Shown in pieces: positions 6,296 through 14,135 of a DNA stretch of 64,000 nucleotides; position 1 is the stretch's first letter; each line of letters begins with the position of its first letter. The position numbers and the translations under genes are program-made. Under the pieces are notes generated by a model that was not told the DNA's origin, did not search any database, and worked only from the letters and a program-made list of their open reading frames with translations. This DNA is from DATBQN01 sp963755825 (lineage in GTDB: Bacteria; Acidobacteriota; Thermoanaerobaculia; Multivoradales; UBA5704): NCBI GenBank assembly GCA_963755825.1, contig CAVWLA010000003.1, positions 2,728,001 to 2,792,000 of the forward strand. The letters run 5' to 3'.

Positions 6296-9200
6296 GTGTT
6301 GCAACGCCCCGCTCGCGGCTCCCACCGCCGCACGGCCCTCGCCCCCGCCCTCCTCGTCCTCCTCGTCTCCGCTCCCCTCGCCGCGCCGCTCGCCGCCATC
6401 GTGGCGCCGCCGCCGGCGAGCAAGGCGAGCGAGAGCATGGTCGACGCCAGGGTCAATCTCAAGGATTCCTTCAAGCACGCCACCGCCGCGCGCCCCGCGG
6501 CCACCTCGTCCGGCTTCACTCGAGTGCGCAGCCAGATCCCGGCGATCGCCGCCGCCATCCTGGCGCGCCAGAAGGCGATGCCCGGGCTCGAGGTCAAGCT
6601 CTCCAACCTGACCGGCGCCCCGGTCTCGGTGCGCAACAAGCGGGGCTCGCTGACCCCGCCCGCCCCCGGCCGCACCAGCGAAGTCATCGTGCGCGAGTTC
6701 CTCGCCCAGAACGGCGGCATCTACGGATTGAGCGCCGACGACTTGACCGACCTGGTCGCCTTGGGCGACAGCGCCGGCGGCTCGAGCGGCCTCCGCATGC
6801 TCCGCATGGAGCAGCAGATCGCCGGCCGCCAGGTCTTCCAGAGCGAGACCCGCTTCCTGCTCTCGCGCGACGGCAGCCTGGTGAAGAGCGTCGGCATCAT
6901 GGTCCCCGGTGCCCGCGTGCTGGCGCCGAAGATCGACGCCGCGCAGCTCCTCTCGCCGCAGGCGGCGATCGTCAAGCTGCTGGCGGCCGAGGGCCGCAGC
7001 GCGAGCGCCGGCTCCTTCGCCGTCGATGCGCAGAACGGCCCGTGGACGATGCTGGCGGAGAACGACGACTACGTGGCCGGCCCGGTGAGCGCCCGCCCGG
7101 TGCTCTTCCCGCTCTCTCCCGGCCTCCTCGTCCCCGCCTGGTCGCTCGTCGTCTTCACCACCGGCGACGCCGACTGGTACGCCGTCGTCGACGCGCAGAC
7201 CGGCGACCTCCTCTGGCGCAAGAACATCCGCGACTACGCCTCGGCGCAGGACGCCCGCTTCCGGGTCTACGTGCAGGCCGACGGCGTCACCCCGGCCGAC
7301 AGCCCGGCGCCGGCGTCTCCCAACACCTTCGCCCCCGGCTCCGGCACGCAGGCGGCCGCCATCTCGCCGACCATCGTCAGCATGCACACCGCCTACGACC
7401 CCGTCGCCAGCCCGAACGGCTGGATCGACGACTGCCCGGGCGGCGTCTGCACCGCCAACCAGACGCAGACCCTCGGCAACAACACCGTCGCCTGCTTGGA
7501 CCGCACCGGCGGCGCCAACGCCAACATCTGTGACACCGACGCCGCCAGCGTCCTCGACGGCAACGGCCGGCCGACCGGCAACCCCGACGTCAACAGCCGC
7601 AACCGCGACTTCCTGGGCACCGCGCCGCGCGACTTCGAGACCAACTACCTGCCGCCGCCGCAGGGCGGCAACCCCGAGGCCGGCCAGACCTCGACCGGCG
7701 CCGGCTCGAGCGGCACGGCGGCGATCGACCAGTATCGCCGCGGCATCGTCACCCAGCTCTTCTACACCGTGAACTGGTATCACGACCGCCTCTTCGAGCT
7801 CGGCTTCGACGAGGCCTCGGGCAACTTCCAGCAGACCAACTTCTCCGGCATGGGCCTCGGCGGCGACCGCGTCAACGCCGACGCCCAGGACAACTCGGGG
7901 ACCAACAACGCCAACTTCGCGACGCCGCCCGACGGCATGTCCGGCCGCGTCCAGATGTACCGTTTCACCGGTCCGACGATCGACCGCGACGGCGACATCG
8001 ACGGCGAGATCCTCTGCCACGAGATGACGCACGGCACCAGCAACCGGCTGATCGGCAACGCCGCCGGCCTCAACTGGGACACCGGCCGCGGCATGGGCGA
8101 GGGATGGAGCGACTTCATCGCCCTCTCCCTCCTCAACAACACCAACGCCGACGATCCCGACGGCCACTACGCGAACGGCGGCTGGGCGACCTACAAGCTC
8201 ATCGCCGGCTACACCGACAACTACGTCTACGGCATCCGCCGCTTCCCCTACACCACCGACAACACGGTCAACCCGATGACCTGGGCGGACGTCGACGACG
8301 TCACCAACAACCTCTCCGGCGGCATCGCGCCGACGCCGATCAACTTCAACGGCAACGGCGGCATGGAGGTGCACAACTCCGGCGAGATCTGGGCGCTCAC
8401 CCTGTGGGAGGTGCGCAGCCGCATCATCCACGACCCGGCGGGCGCCAACAACGACGTGCCGACCGGCAACCACACGGCGATGCAGCTCATCGTCGACGCC
8501 CTCAAGATGACGCCGATCGATCCCAGCTTCACCGACGCCCGCGACGCCATCATCGACGCCGATTGCGCCACCAACGCCTGCGCCAACGAGGACTCGATCT
8601 GGGGCGGCTTCGCCGACCGCGGCCTGGGCTACGGCTCCTTCTCGCCCTACCACATCCTCGGCCGCTACGTGGCGGCGGCGCACATCAGTATCCAGGAGTC
8701 GTTCAACACGCCGTTCCTGGACGTCGTCAACCCGGTGACCGACGTCGCCGTCGACGACAGCGCCTCGAACAACAACGGCGCCATCGATCCCGGCGAGACG
8801 GTCAAGCTGGCGATCACCCTGACCAACCCCTGGCGCGGCGCCGGCAAGGCGGTGGTGAGCGCCTCGGCGACCCTCGCCACCTCGACCCCCGGCGTCACCA
8901 TTTACACCAACAGCGCGACCTACGGCGCCATCGCGCCGCAGGGCTCGGCGGCCGGCACCCAGTTCGTCGTCGGCCTCGCCCCGTCGGTCCCCTGCGGCTC
9001 GGCCATCGACTTCGCGATGACCACCGTCTCCAGCCTCGGCACCACGGTGACCAACTTCCGGGTGCGCGTCGGCAACCGCAACGGCACCGATCCGGTGGTG
9101 ACCTACACCGACGCCGCGGCGAACGCGACGATCGTCAACTTCCAGCCGCGCGGCGTCTTCCACCAGATGACCGTCACCGACGACTTCGAGATCGCCAAGC

Positions 9201-10603
9201 TCGCCTTCCGCGTCGACAGCATCACCCATCCGGGCGTCGGCGACCTCACCATCATGCTGCGCTCGCCGACCGGCGTCGGCAACGACTTCGTCACCCTGAT
9301 CGACGGCTTCAACGACGTCGGCGGCACCTCCATCACCAATATGGTGATCGACGACACCGTGGTGAACGACTCGACGACCGACATGGTGGAGGCGAGCAGC
9401 ACCGACGCGCCGTACACCAAGTCGTGGCAGCCGGTCTACAACTCCCCCTGGGCCGCCCTGGTCAACCCGGCGCTGCCGGCGGACACCGTCCCCGCCATGT
9501 CGTACTACAACGGCCGCAGCACCAAGGGGACCTGGTCGGCGCTCGCCTCCGACGTCTTCACGGCGGCGCAGGGCGGCACCGACGGCAACGGCACGCTCAA
9601 CTCCTGGTCGATCCTCGTCACCCCCGTCCACTTCGACTGCACGGCCTTCGCCGCCTCGGCCGCGGTGACGGCGACGAAGACGGTCTCCGGCAGCTTCGTG
9701 GTCGGCGGCACCGTCACCTACACCGTGACGCTCACCAACAACGGCACCGGCAACCAGGCCGACAACGCCGGCCACGAGTTCACCGACACCCTGCCGGCGA
9801 GCCTGACGCTGACCGCCGCCTCGGCGACGAGCGGCACTCCGGCCACCGCCGGCAACACCGTCACCTGGGACGGCTCGCTCGCGCCGCTCGGCGGCAGCGT
9901 CACCATCACCATCACCGCGACGGTCAACAGCGGCACCCAGGGCACCACGGTCAGCAACCAGGGCACGGTGTCCTACGACAGCAACAACGACGGCACCAAC
10001 GACGCCACCGCCCAGACCGACGATCCGGCGGTCGGCGGCACCGCCGATCCCACCACCTTCACCGTCGGCAGCGCCCATCTCACGGCGACCAAGGAGGCTT
10101 CCGGCAGCTTCGTCGCCGGCAGCACGGTGACCTACACGGTGGTGATCTCGAACAGCGGCGGCACCGCCTCGCCGGACAACGCCGGCCACGAGTTCACCGA
10201 CGTCCTGCCGGCGCAGCTGACGCTGGTGAGCGCCTCGGCGAGCTCGGGAACCCCGGTGGCGACGGTCGCCACCAACACCGTCACCTGGGACGGCAGCGTG
10301 CCGGCCGCCGGCAGTGTGACGATCACCATCACCGCGACCATCAACCCGGTCCCGGTGGGGACCACCATCTCCAACCAGGGGAGCGTCTCCTACGACGCCG
10401 ACTTGAACGGCAGCAACGAGACGACCGTCGAGACCGACGATCCGAACGTCGGCGGCACCGCCGACCCGACGAGCTTCACCACCGTCGCGGCGCCGGTGGC
10501 CGAGGTCCCGACCCTCTCCGAGCTGGGCCTCGCCCTCCTCGGTCTCTGCCTGCTGCTCGCCGCCTGGAGCACGCTGCACCGGCGGCGGACGACGATCGCC
10601 TGA
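6296..10603 (+). CDS. Secreted M36 (fungalysin-like) zinc metalloprotease with P-domain, DUF11 repeats and IPTL-CTERM tail
   Basis: A 1435-residue exported protease. GTG start with GGAGG 7 bases upstream, then a signal peptide (hydrophobic core ~14-35). Prodomain about 60-350. The catalytic domain has HEMTH at 575-579 with the family extension 'GTSNRLIG' and the third zinc ligand Glu602 in 'GEGWSDF'. A CARDB-like domain follows ('GAIDPGETVKLAITLTNPW'), then a proprotein-convertase P-domain (~926-1111, 'GDLTIMLRSPTG'). Two DUF11 repeats (~1121-1255 and ~1259-1395) share 'NAGHEFTD.LPA' and 'VTWDGS'. The C-terminus 1402-1435 (VPTLSELG, hydrophobic stretch, LHRRR) is an IPTL-CTERM signal, implying processing by an exosortase/archaeosortase-type enzyme elsewhere in the genome. 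It probably digests extracellular protein at the cell surface. Confidence is high for the family. Confidence 0.93.
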   Translation: MLQRPARGSHRRTALAPALLVLLVSAPLAAPLAAIVAPPPASKASESMVDARVNLKDSFKHATAARPAATSSGFTRVRSQIPAIAAAILARQKAMPGLEVKLSNLTGAPVSVRNKRGSLTPPAPGRTSEVIVREFLAQNGGIYGLSADDLTDLVALGDSAGGSSGLRMLRMEQQIAGRQVFQSETRFLLSRDGSLVKSVGIMVPGARVLAPKIDAAQLLSPQAAIVKLLAAEGRSASAGSFAVDAQNGPWTMLAENDDYVAGPVSARPVLFPLSPGLLVPAWSLVVFTTGDADWYAVVDAQTGDLLWRKNIRDYASAQDARFRVYVQADGVTPADSPAPASPNTFAPGSGTQAAAISPTIVSMHTAYDPVASPNGWIDDCPGGVCTANQTQTLGNNTVACLDRTGGANANICDTDAASVLDGNGRPTGNPDVNSRNRDFLGTAPRDFETNYLPPPQGGNPEAGQTSTGAGSSGTAAIDQYRRGIVTQLFYTVNWYHDRLFELGFDEASGNFQQTNFSGMGLGGDRVNADAQDNSGTNNANFATPPDGMSGRVQMYRFTGPTIDRDGDIDGEILCHEMTHGTSNRLIGNAAGLNWDTGRGMGEGWSDFIALSLLNNTNADDPDGHYANGGWATYKLIAGYTDNYVYGIRRFPYTTDNTVNPMTWADVDDVTNNLSGGIAPTPINFNGNGGMEVHNSGEIWALTLWEVRSRIIHDPAGANNDVPTGNHTAMQLIVDALKMTPIDPSFTDARDAIIDADCATNACANEDSIWGGFADRGLGYGSFSPYHILGRYVAAAHISIQESFNTPFLDVVNPVTDVAVDDSASNNNGAIDPGETVKLAITLTNPWRGAGKAVVSASATLATSTPGVTIYTNSATYGAIAPQGSAAGTQFVVGLAPSVPCGSAIDFAMTTVSSLGTTVTNFRVRVGNRNGTDPVVTYTDAAANATIVNFQPRGVFHQMTVTDDFEIAKLAFRVDSITHPGVGDLTIMLRSPTGVGNDFVTLIDGFNDVGGTSITNMVIDDTVVNDSTTDMVEASSTDAPYTKSWQPVYNSPWAALVNPALPADTVPAMSYYNGRSTKGTWSALASDVFTAAQGGTDGNGTLNSWSILVTPVHFDCTAFAASAAVTATKTVSGSFVVGGTVTYTVTLTNNGTGNQADNAGHEFTDTLPASLTLTAASATSGTPATAGNTVTWDGSLAPLGGSVTITITATVNSGTQGTTVSNQGTVSYDSNNDGTNDATAQTDDPAVGGTADPTTFTVGSAHLTATKEASGSFVAGSTVTYTVVISNSGGTASPDNAGHEFTDVLPAQLTLVSASASSGTPVATVATNTVTWDGSVPAAGSVTITITATINPVPVGTTISNQGSVSYDADLNGSNETTVETDDPNVGGTADPTSFTTVAAPVAEVPTLSELGLALLGLCLLLAAWSTLHRRRTTIA

Positions 10604-10630
10604 CCGGCCTTCGTCCTCGCGTCCTCTCGA

Positions 10631-10665
10631 CGCCCCAGCCCGCGGTCCGGGCTGGGGCGTTGTTC
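10631..10665 (+). terminator. Intrinsic terminator after the M36 protease
   Basis: A perfect 12-bp stem CGCCCCAGCCCG (10631-10642) / CGGGCTGGGGCG (10648-10659) with loop CGGTC, followed by TTGTTCTT. Confidence 0.8.
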
Positions 10666-10704
10666 TTCGCCGGGCGGGCCGCCGGCTCCTGCTAGGCTCG
10701 CGGC

Positions 10705-11691
10705 ATGCGGATCTTCGTCACCGGCGCGACCGGCTACCTGGGGCGAGCCCTGGTGCGCCGGTTGCGCGCCGACGGGCACGAGGTGCGGGCGCTGGTGCGG
10801 CGGACGAGCGGCGCCGAGGCCGTCGCCGAGCTGGGCGCGCTCGGCGCCGCGACCTTCGCCGGCGACATCCTGGACCGCGCCTCGCTGCGCGAGGGGATGT
10901 CCGGCGCCGACTGGGTGATCCACGCCGCCGCCGACCTCGATCTCGACGGCCCCGCCGGCCGCATGCAGGCGGCGAACGTCCAGGGGAGCGACAACGTCGC
11001 CTCGCTCGCCTACAAGCTGGGCGTCGGGCGCTTCCTCTCCATCTCCTCGATGGCGTTCTTCGGCGGCAGCGGCGGCGCCGGGACCGGTGCTGCGGCGACG
11101 GAGACGACGCCGCCCGAGCGGCCGTTCCCCACCGCGTACAGCGCCACCAAGCACGCCGGCGAGATGGCGATCCGCGAGTGGGCGAAGCGCGGCCTGCGGG
11201 TGAACACCGTCTATCCCAGCCTGGTCTACGGCCCGCCCGGCAAGAAGGAGGGCGCCAACTCGATCCTGCGCGCGCTCGCCAAGGGGCGCTATCCGGTTCT
11301 CGTCGGCGCCGCGCGCCGCACCAGCTGGGTCTTTCTGGACGACGTCGTCGACGGCATGGCGCGGGTTCTCACGAGCGCGCCGCCGGGCCGCGATTTCCTC
11401 TTGACCGGCGACGTCGCCAGCCTGCGCCAGCTCGCCGAGCAGGTTGCCGAGCTCGCCGGCATCGCCCCGCCGCGCTTCGATCTCCCGGTCGGCGTCGCGC
11501 GGCTCGCCGTCACCCTTCTCGCCCCGCTCTGGCGCCTGCGCGGCCGCCGGCCGCCGTTCAGCCGCGCCCAGCTCGCCAGCCTCTCCCGCGACTGGGCCTT
11601 CGACGACCGCCGCGCCCGCGAGGAGCTCGGCTGGCAACCGCGCCCCCTCGCCGCCGGGCTGCCGCCGACGATCGAGCTGCTGCTCCGCTGA
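10705..11691 (+). CDS. NAD-dependent epimerase/dehydratase (extended SDR)
   Basis: A 328-residue extended short-chain dehydrogenase. The Rossmann motif GATGYLG (7-13) binds NAD(P). 'AAADLDLDGP' matches the 'HxAA' strand of the family, and the catalytic pair is Tyr145/Lys149 in 'AYSATKHAGE'. 'VYPSLVYGPPGKKEGAN' is the usual substrate-loop region. Related proteins include dihydroflavonol reductase-like and NAD(P)H steroid dehydrogenase-like enzymes. The sugar or lipid substrate cannot be assigned. The gene is monocistronic, follows a terminator and has a TAGGCT box (10693-10698) only 6 bases before the ATG, so its mRNA may be leaderless. No Shine-Dalgarno sequence is present, which fits. Confidence 0.85.
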   Translation: MRIFVTGATGYLGRALVRRLRADGHEVRALVRRTSGAEAVAELGALGAATFAGDILDRASLREGMSGADWVIHAAADLDLDGPAGRMQAANVQGSDNVASLAYKLGVGRFLSISSMAFFGGSGGAGTGAAATETTPPERPFPTAYSATKHAGEMAIREWAKRGLRVNTVYPSLVYGPPGKKEGANSILRALAKGRYPVLVGAARRTSWVFLDDVVDGMARVLTSAPPGRDFLLTGDVASLRQLAEQVAELAGIAPPRFDLPVGVARLAVTLLAPLWRLRGRRPPFSRAQLASLSRDWAFDDRRAREELGWQPRPLAAGLPPTIELLLR

Positions 11692-11728
11692 GCTGCGGCG
11701 CTCGCCGTCGGGTCAAGCCGCCGGGGTC

Positions 11729-11768
11729 AAAAAAGAGCCCCCCGCCGGCGCGGCTGCGCGCGGCGGGG
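11729..11768 (-). terminator. Intrinsic terminator of the c-heme-motif protein gene
   Basis: On the minus strand a GC hairpin (CCCCGCCG / CGGCGGGG arms, 11740-11768) is followed by TTTTTT (11734-11729), 35-70 bases after the stop of the gene on that strand. Confidence 0.65.
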
Positions 11769-11801
11769 CGGCTGGGAAGAACCTTCCCTCGTGACAGCCG
11801 G

Positions 11802-13892
11802 CTAGTGCACTTCGGTCACCAGGTTGCGGCGCATGTCGTCGACCCCGACCATCGTCATGCGGGATTCGGGCACCGTGCCCGAGATGGCGAAGAGGTCGCT
11901 CGGCAGGTGGCCGGTCGAGACGATCGCCGCCTGCACCACGGAGACGCTCACCGTCGGCATGCTGGAGCAGGACATGCCGGCGACCTGCTGGATGTCGAGC
12001 TCGCGGCGCGCCAGGTCGTCGAAGTCGCGCGCCGGCGCGTGGCCGGGGGCGACCGGGTCCGGCACCGTGATGCCGGTGAGGAAGCCGGAGAGCGCTGCGC
12101 GCAGGGCGACCCCCGTCCGCGGGTCGACATGGGTGAAAGGGGTCCCCGTCTCGCCGGTGTGGCAGCCGCTGCAGGAGGCGAGCGAGGCGCGCTCGCGCGC
12201 CCAGTTCTCCGCCAGGATGGCGAGGTTCAGCCCCGGCGCGCTCCAGGTCACCGGCGGCGCCGGCGGCTCCTGCGGGTTCGAGCCGAGGAAGGAGACGCCG
12301 GGGACGCCGGAGAAGAGCGGTACCGGCGGGATCGGCTGCTGGAAGCCCGGCGGGTGGATCGCCGGCTCGACCGAGCCCTGCACCCAGTTCTGGAAGAGGA
12401 CGGCGCCGTTGAACGCGTCGAGCGGCGTGTCGGCGGTGGTCGTCTCGTTGAGCATCGAGAAGGGGAACTGGGTGAGCTGGAACTCGCGCAGCTCCCACAA
12501 GGGGGGCGCGAGCGCGATCTCGTCGGTCCGCTGCTGCCCGAGGGCGCTGCCGTTGGGGCGGGCCGGGTTGGCATTCGGCCGCGCGTACTGCTCGGTGATG
12601 TTCTGCAGCGCCATGTTGTAGGCGGCGCCGAAGGGCATCGCGGCGAGGGCGACCCACTGCTGCGCCCAGGCCTTGACCTGCGGGCAGCCGCACTTGGGGA
12701 CGCGGTATTCGAAGATCACCGCGAACGGCTGCACGGCGCAGGCGCCGGTCTCCAGGCCGAAGACAAAGCGCGCCTCGCCGCCGTCGATGAAGTTGCCGCT
12801 GGTGTTGACGGTCAGGGCGCCGCCGCCGCCGGTGGTCCGCCGCAGGTCGACGCGTGGCACGATGGCGAGAAGGCGGAAGGGGGACTTGGTGAGGTCGAGG
12901 GTGACGCCGTCCGCCTTTTTCGGCCAGTTGTTGAGGATGAGGGCCGGGTTGCGGTTGGAGACGACGTGGCCGTTGATCGTCGGCGGGGCGCCCCAGGTGT
13001 TGATCCAATTCCGAGTGTAGGCCGCGGGATCGATGCCGCTCGCCGCCATGTTGGCGTTGTTGGTCATCAGGTGGTTGAACGTCCACACGCCGTTGGGGTT
13101 GCCGCCGTTGCAGGGGCTCCAGGTGCGGGCGGGATCGTTGACCACGGAGAGGTCGCGGATCATCAGCACGTGCTCCTGGAAGGCGTCGGTGCCGGCGACG
13201 AAGGCCGCCTGGGAGGAAGACACCAGGCCGCGCGGGCTCAAGAGCGGCGGCTGGTCGGCGGCGGGCGGCTGCTGCTGCTGCAGATTGCTGGTGCTCTCGG
13301 CGCCGAGGAAAACGACGGCGGGGTTGAAGGCGACCCGCTGGCCGGCGTTATAGGAATTCCAGTCGAAGGAGACCGGCGTCGTCGTGCCGATGCTGACGCG
13401 CCCGGCGAAGACCGGCACGGTGGCGCCGGAATGGGCGGCGAGCGCGCTCTGGTCGGCCGCGTACCGCGCCATGAGGGTGGCGTCGTCGAGCATGGCGATG
13501 CCGGTGTAGATGCCGTCGCCGGCGACGCTGTCGCCGCCGATCCCGTCGTCGCGCAGGATGACGAGGGCGTCGGGGCTCCCGATGGTGACGAAGTCCTGGG
13601 TGCCGTCGGCGCTCTTTGCGGCGATCTCGTCCGCGGTGAGCTGCACGCTCACCAGGACGTTGCCGAGGTTGGGGAACTGGCTCGTCCGCTGGATGAACAC
13701 CTGGGCCGGCGGCGGCAGCGGGGCGGCGAGCTGCTGCGCGTCGGCGCTCGCCGTCGACTCCTCGTCCGGCGGCAGCAGCGGCCGCGCCTGGTTGGTTCGC
13801 CCGGCCGCCAGGGCGACCGTGGCGAGAGCGATCAGCGCCGCCACCAGGATCGCGGCGCGGTGTCGCAACGTCCAACGCTTGATCGTGCTCAT
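11802..13892 (-). CDS. Exported protein of unknown function with a single c-type heme motif
   Basis: A 696-residue protein if started at the ATG at 13892, which has GGAGGAG 8 bases upstream; longer in-frame starts to 13964 lack a site. A signal peptide/anchor follows (residues ~14-30, 'ILVAALIALATVALAAG'). Residues ~65-150 contain 'DDGIGGDSVAGDGIYTG', as in the choice-of-anchor X type domain. Near the C-terminus CSGCH (Cys574, Cys577, His578) with 'HTGETGTPFTHVDPRTG' is a CxxCH heme c attachment motif. The long middle part has several Cys and no family I recognise. It is probably a periplasmic or surface protein that needs cytochrome c maturation. A single CxxCH can also occur by chance, so heme binding is inferred. 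Confidence 0.72.
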   Translation of the reverse strand: MSTIKRWTLRHRAAILVAALIALATVALAAGRTNQARPLLPPDEESTASADAQQLAAPLPPPAQVFIQRTSQFPNLGNVLVSVQLTADEIAAKSADGTQDFVTIGSPDALVILRDDGIGGDSVAGDGIYTGIAMLDDATLMARYAADQSALAAHSGATVPVFAGRVSIGTTTPVSFDWNSYNAGQRVAFNPAVVFLGAESTSNLQQQQPPAADQPPLLSPRGLVSSSQAAFVAGTDAFQEHVLMIRDLSVVNDPARTWSPCNGGNPNGVWTFNHLMTNNANMAASGIDPAAYTRNWINTWGAPPTINGHVVSNRNPALILNNWPKKADGVTLDLTKSPFRLLAIVPRVDLRRTTGGGGALTVNTSGNFIDGGEARFVFGLETGACAVQPFAVIFEYRVPKCGCPQVKAWAQQWVALAAMPFGAAYNMALQNITEQYARPNANPARPNGSALGQQRTDEIALAPPLWELREFQLTQFPFSMLNETTTADTPLDAFNGAVLFQNWVQGSVEPAIHPPGFQQPIPPVPLFSGVPGVSFLGSNPQEPPAPPVTWSAPGLNLAILAENWARERASLASCSGCHTGETGTPFTHVDPRTGVALRAALSGFLTGITVPDPVAPGHAPARDFDDLARRELDIQQVAGMSCSSMPTVSVSVVQAAIVSTGHLPSDLFAISGTVPESRMTMVGVDDMRRNLVTEVH

Positions 13893-14135
13893 GGTCTTCT
13901 CCTCCATGGAACGAAACCGTGCGCTGCGAGGCGGCACTGGCGCGCCGGGCGACCGGAGCCGCACGCGGGCCTCTCTCGTACGGGGTCCTCTATTTGAACC
14001 GGTGTATTTCGTGAATCAAAGCGCTACCTGATTCTGGAGGGCGACGGAGCCGCGGTCGGGACGGGGCGGGAGAGCGAGGTTGGCGGTATGCTACGGAGCT
14101 CTGCCATCCCTCTCCACTTCGAAATGGAAGACCCT

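Noticed and set aside
6230..10579. Uninterrupted 1449-codon frame on the minus strand opposite the M36 protease
   Set aside because: The composition is an Arg/Gly/Val/Ala/Asp-rich mirror of the protease codons. The M36 domain, signal peptide and sorting tail lie on the plus strand. It is a shadow frame caused by high GC at the third position.
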